Assembly: GCF_008386695.1 (NCBI RefSeq)
Contig: NZ_VUOC01000004.1
Span: forward strand, 248,001-312,000
DNA length: 64,000 nt
Source: Chitinophaga agrisoli
GTDB taxonomy: Bacteria > Bacteroidota > Bacteroidia > Chitinophagales > Chitinophagaceae
Reading direction: 5' to 3'
The position numbers and the translations under genes are program-made. This document shows, one piece after another, positions 58,468-64,000 of this stretch. The notes beneath the pieces were generated by a model. The model was not told the DNA's origin and did not search any database. It worked only from the letters and a program-made list of their open reading frames with translations. The stretch's first letter is position 1. Every line of letters begins with the position of its first letter.

Positions 58468-58959
58468 ATGCAACGCATTAAATACATACTATTCGTACTG
58501 CTGCTCCTTCGTTTGGCCCCTGCGCATGCCCAGGTTCCGCTGGACTCGCCCCTGTATAAAACCCTGAGAACACAGGACAGCCTGCTGTTTAACGCAGCAT
58601 TTAATAAATGTGACACAGTAACGCTGGAAAAGCTGCTAAGCGACGATTTTGAATTCTATCACGATAAAGGTGGCATTACGTCCAGCAAAGCCGCTTTTAT
58701 CAGCACCATAACAAACAATATCTGCAGTCAGCCTAACAGGCCCCGCCGGGAGCTGGTGGACGGCACGCTGCAGGTCTACCCGCTTATGCAGAACAATGTG
58801 CTTTATGGCGCTATACAAATGGGCGACCATCGTTTTTACGCACAGGAAAACGGCAACCCGGCGCACAGCCGGGCTAAATTCGTACATGTATGGATCCTGG
58901 AGCAGGGACAATGGAAGTTTAAAAGAGGGTTAAGCTTTGACCACCAGGATAAGGAATAA
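58468..58959 (+). CDS. Secreted NTF2-like (DUF4440/SnoaL-type) protein
   Basis: The 163-residue protein has a signal peptide (MQRIKYILFVLLLLRLAPAHA). The mature part follows the DUF4440 pattern: LRTQDSLLFNAAFNKCDTVT, LLSDDFEFYHDKGG, then a beta-strand stretch ending AKFVHVWILEQGQWKFKRGL. These NTF2-like folds are common small periplasmic proteins in Bacteroidota; the ligand is unknown. Confidence 0.78.
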   Translation: MQRIKYILFVLLLLRLAPAHAQVPLDSPLYKTLRTQDSLLFNAAFNKCDTVTLEKLLSDDFEFYHDKGGITSSKAAFISTITNNICSQPNRPRRELVDGTLQVYPLMQNNVLYGAIQMGDHRFYAQENGNPAHSRAKFVHVWILEQGQWKFKRGLSFDHQDKE

Positions 58960-59106
58960 CCCTATGAACAAAATCGTAGCGCAGGTGTTCATATCCGGAC
59001 AGAAAGCGGATAGCCAAAATATATAGCAGCCTGATAACGATATATCTACTGCATTGGCAGCTTTATTGCGGCAACTATTACATGTTGCCTGCTAAACTGT
59101 TCAACC

Positions 59107-61452
59107 ATGATCAAAAATTACTGCAGCATCGCCTGGCGCAGCCTCTTAAAACATAAATTCTATACCGCCGTCAATATTGGCGGTCTTTCACTGGGACTGG
59201 CCGTAGGCATACTTATTATCCTCTGGGTACAAAATGAGCTGAGTTATGACAGGTTCCACCGGGATACCCGGAACATTTACCGCGTGCTATCAAATATGGG
59301 CAGCGGGAGCGACAGGCAGATCTGGGCTAATTCCCACGCCCCTTTGGCAACCTACGCTAAAAAAGACATCCCGGAAGTAAAAAATGCAGTACGCATCCGG
59401 GGGAACTTTGACTTCACCCTATTTGAATACAAAGACAAACAGTTCACCGGAGAAAAGAAAGGTTATGTGGATCCTTCTTTCTTCACTGTTTTCGATTACA
59501 AACTATTAAAAGGCAGCCGGGAAACTCCCTTTGGCGGAGATCACTCCGTTATCCTCACTGCATCGGCAGCCAAACGTTATTTCAATAATGATGATCCTTT
59601 AGGCAAGATCCTTCAGGCCGATAACAAGGAGAATTTTGTGGTGACCGGCGTCCTGGCAGACTTTCCGGAAAATTCCAGCATTAGCTATGATATGCTTTTT
59701 CCCATGAGCCTGTATGCAGGCAAAGCCAGGAATATGGACGAAGACTGGGGCAGTTTTGACTATAATACATTCCTGCAACTAACCCCCGGAACATCTCCAG
59801 GCATCATCACCCCCAAACTGGCCCGGATGCTCCGTGATCATTATAAGGATATAGGTATTCAGGACCCTTACAGCCTGCAGCCACTGGCAGATATGCATCT
59901 TTACAAAACAGACGGCAGCGAAGGGCAAATGCAAACCGTCAGGATCTTCCTGATCGTAGGTATCCTGATCCTGGTTATCGCCTGCATTAACTATGTAAAT
60001 CTGTCCACCGCCCGCGCCCTGGTCCGCGCAAAGGAAGTAAGCGTACGCAAGATGATCGGCGCCGGGAAATCCCAGCTCTTTACGCAGTTTATAGTAGAAA
60101 CGGCCCTTGTATTTGTTATTGCCACCGTTATAGCGCTCTTATTGGTTTGGCTCCTGATCCCCCTTTTCAATGAAATAGCCGGCAAGAACATAAGACCCGC
60201 CTTACAAAGCGTACAGATCTATATCATAGTGGCCGGTACCCTGTTAGCTACCCTGACCTTATCAAGTATTTACCCCGCCTTATTATTATCCTCTTTTGAG
60301 CCGTTAAAGGCATTAAAAGGAAAACTCTCTGCCGGCTTAACTACGGTTTTCTTCCGGAAGGCGCTGGTAACTGCCCAGTTTGTAGTCTCTGCCGCATTGA
60401 TCACCGGCGCCCTTATCTTCGACCGGCAGCTGGCTTATATGCATCAGAAAGAACTGGGATACGATAAAGAATACGTATTTACTTTCGGTATGCGTGACAT
60501 GCAGCCGCATGCCGCCGCCATTAAAGCGGAGCTGCAGCAGCAACTTGGTATACGGGGCGTTAGTTTTGCCGGTGATAAGATCGTCAATATTGGCGTTACC
60601 ACCGGTAAGACCGATTGGGATGGGAAAGGCCCTGACCGGCGCTTTTTAATTCATCCACTAGCCATAGATAAGGATTTTATGACCGTCTTTAAGCTGCAAC
60701 TAACAGCCGGGAAAGGTTTTACTGGCGTGGCTTCCGATTCCGGCCACTACATATTAAATGAAACAGCCGTAAAGGAAACAGGCATTACTGACCCTATTGG
60801 CAAACGTTTTAAGCTGTGGGATAAGGAAGGTACCATCATCGGTGTGGTCAGGGATTTTCATTTCGCCTCCCTGAAGCAAAAGATCGAGCCCGCCGTTTTT
60901 CAATATCAACCGGAAAGCGCTGAGATCTACGTAAAAACCACCGGGAAAGACGCCCCTACGGCCATTGCAGCCGCAGCTAAGCTATGGGAACGGTACAACG
61001 GCGGCTTCCCGTTCCAATACAGTTTCCTGGATGAGACCTATGATGATCTTTATAGATCGGAGCAACGTACAGGACTGCTGTTTGATACATTTTCCATAGT
61101 GGCCATCCTGATCTCCTGTCTGGGTTTGTTTGGCCTGGCCGCCTACACGGCGCAGGTAAAGACCAAAGAGATAGGTGTCCGTAAAGTGATGGGCGCCAGT
61201 GTTGCCGCCATTATACGGCTGCTGGTCAGGGATTTTATACAACTGGTGATCCTGGCCATCCTGATTGCCGGCCCGCTTACCTGGTATGCCGCTCAACAAT
61301 GGTTGCAGGGATATGCCTACAGGATACCATTGCAATGGTGGATGTTTGCCGTAGCCGGCCTGCTCTCTGTAACAGTTGCCCTGCTCACCGTGAGCGCCCA
61401 ATCCATTAAGGCAGCGCTGATGAGCCCTGTAAAAAGCCTGGCATCAGAATAG
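59107..61452 (+). CDS. ABC transporter permease (MacB/FtsX type)
   Basis: The 781-residue permease has the double MacB/FtsX layout of Bacteroidota. The first helix lies in FYTAVNIGGLSLGLAVGILI, a periplasmic MacB_PCD domain follows, then three helices (VRIFLIVGILILVIACINYV) with the cytoplasmic motif SVRKMIGAGKSQLFTQFI. A second half repeats this, ending in a copy with IGVRKVMGASVAAIIRLLVR. No ATPase gene is adjacent, so it must use an ATPase encoded elsewhere. Role: probably export of lipids, peptides or antibiotics, by family. Confidence 0.92.
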   Translation: MIKNYCSIAWRSLLKHKFYTAVNIGGLSLGLAVGILIILWVQNELSYDRFHRDTRNIYRVLSNMGSGSDRQIWANSHAPLATYAKKDIPEVKNAVRIRGNFDFTLFEYKDKQFTGEKKGYVDPSFFTVFDYKLLKGSRETPFGGDHSVILTASAAKRYFNNDDPLGKILQADNKENFVVTGVLADFPENSSISYDMLFPMSLYAGKARNMDEDWGSFDYNTFLQLTPGTSPGIITPKLARMLRDHYKDIGIQDPYSLQPLADMHLYKTDGSEGQMQTVRIFLIVGILILVIACINYVNLSTARALVRAKEVSVRKMIGAGKSQLFTQFIVETALVFVIATVIALLLVWLLIPLFNEIAGKNIRPALQSVQIYIIVAGTLLATLTLSSIYPALLLSSFEPLKALKGKLSAGLTTVFFRKALVTAQFVVSAALITGALIFDRQLAYMHQKELGYDKEYVFTFGMRDMQPHAAAIKAELQQQLGIRGVSFAGDKIVNIGVTTGKTDWDGKGPDRRFLIHPLAIDKDFMTVFKLQLTAGKGFTGVASDSGHYILNETAVKETGITDPIGKRFKLWDKEGTIIGVVRDFHFASLKQKIEPAVFQYQPESAEIYVKTTGKDAPTAIAAAAKLWERYNGGFPFQYSFLDETYDDLYRSEQRTGLLFDTFSIVAILISCLGLFGLAAYTAQVKTKEIGVRKVMGASVAAIIRLLVRDFIQLVILAILIAGPLTWYAAQQWLQGYAYRIPLQWWMFAVAGLLSVTVALLTVSAQSIKAALMSPVKSLASE

Positions 61453-61459
61453 CCGGCCA

Positions 61460-62143
61460 TTAAGACAGCCACCTGGCTACCCCATATGCCGCCGCTGCCG
61501 CCACCGCGCCAATCAGCATCACCTTCAGGGCGCCGCTCAATAACGGCTGTCCGGTGGCCTTGCTCTTAAAATAGCCAAATACAAACAGGCAGATGAGCGT
61601 TACCAGGGCAGATATCTTAAACCCTTCCTGCGGATGGCTGGTCAGGAAATAGGGCGACAGCGGGATCAATCCCCCCACAATATAGGAGATCCCGATGGTC
61701 AGGGCGCTTTTCCGGGCACGGGCAGGGTCCGGCTGTTGCAGCCCCAGCTCATACTGCATCATAAACGATACCCATTTGTCCTTATCCATGGCCAGTTCAT
61801 CGGCTATCCGGTGCTGGGTTTCCTCGGTGATCCCGTAATCCGCAAAAATGGCGCGGATCTCTTTCTTTTCCTGCTCCGCCATATGCTCCACCTCGTAATA
61901 TTCCCGTTTCAGCTCCGAATGGTAGTGGTCCCACTCTGTTTTGCCCGCCAGGTAACCGCCCAGGCCCATGGCAATAGCCCCGGCAATGATCTCCGCAATA
62001 CCCGCCGTAACTACTATACTGTTGTCGCTCACGGCATTACTGATGCCGGCTGCCAGGGCAAAAGGCACCGTCAGCCCGTCTGCCATGCCAATAACCACGT
62101 CCCGGATAAAATCAGAGCTTTCTAAATGCTGTTCTTCGTGCAT
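61460..62143 (-). CDS. VIT1/CCC1 family Fe2+/Mn2+ transporter
   Basis: The 227-residue membrane protein begins SSDFIRDVVIGMADGLTVPF, the start of the VIT family, and has GIAEIIAGAIAMGLGGYLAG in helix two. A Glu-rich cytoplasmic region (EVEHMAEQEKKEIRAIFADY) follows, which binds metal in the family, then three more helices. It likely moves ferrous iron or manganese out of the cytoplasm. Confidence 0.88.
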   Translation of the reverse strand: MHEEQHLESSDFIRDVVIGMADGLTVPFALAAGISNAVSDNSIVVTAGIAEIIAGAIAMGLGGYLAGKTEWDHYHSELKREYYEVEHMAEQEKKEIRAIFADYGITEETQHRIADELAMDKDKWVSFMMQYELGLQQPDPARARKSALTIGISYIVGGLIPLSPYFLTSHPQEGFKISALVTLICLFVFGYFKSKATGQPLLSGALKVMLIGAVAAAAAYGVARWLS

Positions 62144-62296
62144 ATTGATCAGGATAAAATCGGCCTGAAATTATGTTAAAATTTATGTAATTTACTATTG
62201 CGGGACAACCCGGGTAGTGTTACATCCGTATATCCATTATAAACCAATTCCATATCCGTCATCACCCTTAAGAGCAATCTCAAAAAAGTAAGACTA

Positions 62297-62551
62297 ATGT
62301 ACTATCACGATCCCGTCGTCTCTATACTCGTCATTTACCTCGTGAGCAAAGCGGTAGTGTTATGCGTATTATTGATCTGTTACCTGTTTGCCCCGGAAAA
62401 AGAGCGTCCGGCGCCGGTGTCCCAGGAAAAGGCGGCCGCTACACGGTTAACACTTACCCTTACCAATCCGCGTGCGCAGCGTCCGGAGCCTTGCCGGCAT
62501 AGGAAAACGGCTTTGCAGCAAACGGTGGAGGAGACGTTTTCGAGTAATTAG
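62297..62551 (+). CDS. Small single-helix membrane protein
   Basis: The 84-residue protein has one hydrophobic helix (SILVIYLVSKAVVLCVLLIC) followed by a basic, polar tail. No family recognised. It is short and lies between two minus-strand genes, so it may be a chance frame, but the helix and the sequence after it are plausible. Confidence 0.42.
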   Translation: MYYHDPVVSILVIYLVSKAVVLCVLLICYLFAPEKERPAPVSQEKAAATRLTLTLTNPRAQRPEPCRHRKTALQQTVEETFSSN

Positions 62552-62557
62552 AGAACC

Positions 62558-63163
62558 TCATTTCCCCATTTCTAAATACCATTGAAAAAACCGGAAGGTC
62601 TCTGCCCTGGGATACAACGGTCCCTGAACAGCCCTGCTTTTCTCCAATTTACGCGCATTGGGAATGGCCTGCGTTGCCAGCAATTCCTTATAGGCCCCAT
62701 AAAGCCGGGCGTTCCTTAAGAACCGCTCACTCTTTTCATAATTCGGGATCCGGCATTTTGCACGTAATTGTGTACACACTTCCTTGCAACTGGTAAATGA
62801 ACGGCCTGTATGCATAAAGTGTAACAATAACCAGGTCTCAAAGCAGGGATTATTTTCAAGCACTATAACACCTGCAGCTTCCGCCGCGGCTTTATCCCTG
62901 GCATAACAGGCCTGCTGCCCATCCTGGATCACTTTGTCAAGATCAACCAAAGCGTAAACACGGTCATAGGTCTCCTGCAACGCTAACGCCCGGTCTAAAA
63001 CGCCTTTGTAATGACCGATCTTCCGCGGATAATCCGGGAAAATAGAAAGATTGGCTGGCCGGTCTGTATCCCGGACATCTGAAAAATAAATACGCTCCGT
63101 TTGCCCGTCTCCTACTATCGCCACCGTATTCCGATGCTGTTGTGTTAGGGTAACTCTTGCCAT
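62558..63163 (-). CDS. RloB family protein (putative nuclease partner)
   Basis: The 201-residue protein has the RloB pattern: VAIVGDGQTERIYF at the start, YALVDLDKV in the middle, and LENNPCFETWLLLHF, the family signature with the acidic residues expected of a Toprim-like nuclease fold. It follows an AAA ATPase gene by six bases. RloA-RloB-like pairs are known as AbiL phage-resistance genes in Lactococcus and as accessory genes in restriction loci, so a defence role is likely. Confidence 0.85.
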   Translation of the reverse strand: MARVTLTQQHRNTVAIVGDGQTERIYFSDVRDTDRPANLSIFPDYPRKIGHYKGVLDRALALQETYDRVYALVDLDKVIQDGQQACYARDKAAAEAAGVIVLENNPCFETWLLLHFMHTGRSFTSCKEVCTQLRAKCRIPNYEKSERFLRNARLYGAYKELLATQAIPNARKLEKSRAVQGPLYPRAETFRFFQWYLEMGK

Positions 63164-63169
63164 AAATAC

Positions 63170-64000
63170 TTATTCGTCTCTTAAATAAGGTGAACCAAGA
63201 TTGGGCTTCGCGCCCAGTTTTCCGGACCGGTATGCATTAATGATACTGGCGTCTTTCCTCAACGTGGCGCTGTCAAAATCCGCCGCCGAATAAAGGGAGA
63301 TAGCGCCGTTGTCTTTTTTTTCGCTAAACCACAACGCATCCCTGCGGATAAAATCCTGGTTTTCCAATAGTGATATGTTATGCGTGGTGACAAGCAACTG
63401 AGAACTTTTAGCGTTCAGCAGGAATACCTGCAAAAAGTGCTTCATAAGATCAGGATGAAGAGAGGTCTCAAGTTCATCAATACAAAGCAGCCGCGCACCA
63501 TGGATCAACTCGTGCAAAGGCCCTCCAAGGCCAAAATAACGTTTGGTGCCACTGCTTTCAGCCAGTATGGACAGTGGATAGAATTGCTGGTCGCTCGTTT
63601 GGTGAATAAAATCTATCCTGCGTTGGCTGGGACCTCCATAAAATGGATAGGTACCTGCATTTGACTGAGTTACTTTAACGCGCCCCTCGTTTGAAAAACG
63701 GTTCCCAAAGTTTGGAAAAGCATCATCCAGCGGAACGCCTATTTGATCGTTGGAATCAGACACATTTACCGCTACGATCTGATAGTCCGCCTTATTTAGA
63801 AACGTATTGATCCACCGGGTGATCATCGGGTTTTGATCTATCAGGGTAGCAGTGGTCTCCGTGAGATCATGCGCAGAAGAGATCATACCCAGCAGAAACA
63901 CATTAAACCACTTATCCAATTTCTCAAGCTCTGGTATATCCACATTGGTTTTGGCGTATGCGCCAATTACCGTGTTATTATGCAACGTATTACTTTCCAG
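63170..64000 (-). CDS. AAA ATPase (RloA/AbiLi-like), 5' end beyond the window
   Basis: Only the C-terminal 276 residues are in the window; the frame stays open to the right edge and the Walker A region lies outside. ARLLCIDELETSLHPDLM is the Walker B and D-loop of the SMC/OLD-like ATPases, and QLLVTTHNISLLEN contains the switch His. These are typical of the AAA ATPase partner of RloB. It is probably cotranscribed with the RloB gene. Confidence 0.88.
   Translation of the reverse strand: MESNTLHNNTVIGAYAKTNVDIPELEKLDKWFNVFLLGMISSAHDLTETTATLIDQNPMITRWINTFLNKADYQIVAVNVSDSNDQIGVPLDDAFPNFGNRFSNEGRVKVTQSNAGTYPFYGGPSQRRIDFIHQTSDQQFYPLSILAESSGTKRYFGLGGPLHELIHGARLLCIDELETSLHPDLMKHFLQVFLLNAKSSQLLVTTHNISLLENQDFIRRDALWFSEKKDNGAISLYSAADFDSATLRKDASIINAYRSGKLGAKPNLGSPYLRDE

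Overview
The window looks like chromosome of a Chitinophaga-like member of the Bacteroidota. The evidence is the paired RHS proteins of the type found in that phylum, a lone MacB/FtsX-type permease, a fused trehalose-6-phosphate synthase/phosphatase beside a GH15 enzyme, promoter boxes matching TAnnTTTG, mostly weak Shine-Dalgarno sequences, and many small secreted proteins or lipoproteins. I see no rRNA, tRNA, CRISPR array or insertion sequence. Species assignment is inference.

Left part (1-11 kb): a possible papain-fold protein, glucokinase, a GH15 hydrolase and a bifunctional trehalose synthase/phosphatase. These are separated by unusual blocks of an 8-bp repeat (ATGTGCTR) arranged as inverted repeats at gene ends. 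Then come an aldo/keto reductase, a zinc-free MDR oxidoreductase, a nitrilase-family amidase, and a CLC-type antiporter whose leader is a clear fluoride (crcB-motif) riboswitch. The leader has a visible switch helix that would mask the ribosome binding site, so the antiporter is best read as a CLC-F fluoride exporter.

Toxin-complex part (11.2-30.2 kb): a 2515-residue TcB-TcC fusion and a 3264-residue TcA homologue in the order BC then A, followed by a GT1 glycosyltransferase. The payload beyond the TcC self-cleavage motif carries HAE and SPCxxC zinc-deaminase motifs, with a downstream LRxxFLRPYD-like strand resembling AID/APOBEC deaminases. No immunity gene lies next to it. The TcA has three LamG-like insertions. 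This predicted cell-delivered deaminase is the most exciting system in the window.

Urease part (30.2-36 kb, minus strand): a complete ureA-ureB-ureC-ureE-ureF-ureG-ureD operon ending in a UreH/NicO nickel permease, closed by a bidirectional terminator.

Polymorphic-toxin part (37-47.2 kb, minus strand): an RHS partner protein, an RHS protein ending in a colicin-E3-type ribonuclease followed by a hydrophobic tail, and a candidate immunity protein. Downstream are a lipoprotein, a leftover toxin tip, and an overlapping immunity-like gene interrupted by an in-frame TGA, then a TPR-like protein. This is the layout of a toxin locus that has swapped tips and kept remnants.

Right part (47.8-64 kb): a calcineurin-like phosphoesterase, a tandem pair of small secreted Cys-rich paralogues, other secreted proteins, a three-gene RND efflux operon (TolC, RND pump, adaptor), small proteins, an ABC-type permease, a VIT/CCC1 metal transporter, and at the edge an AAA ATPase + RloB pair that may be an anti-phage (AbiL-like) system, cut by the window end.
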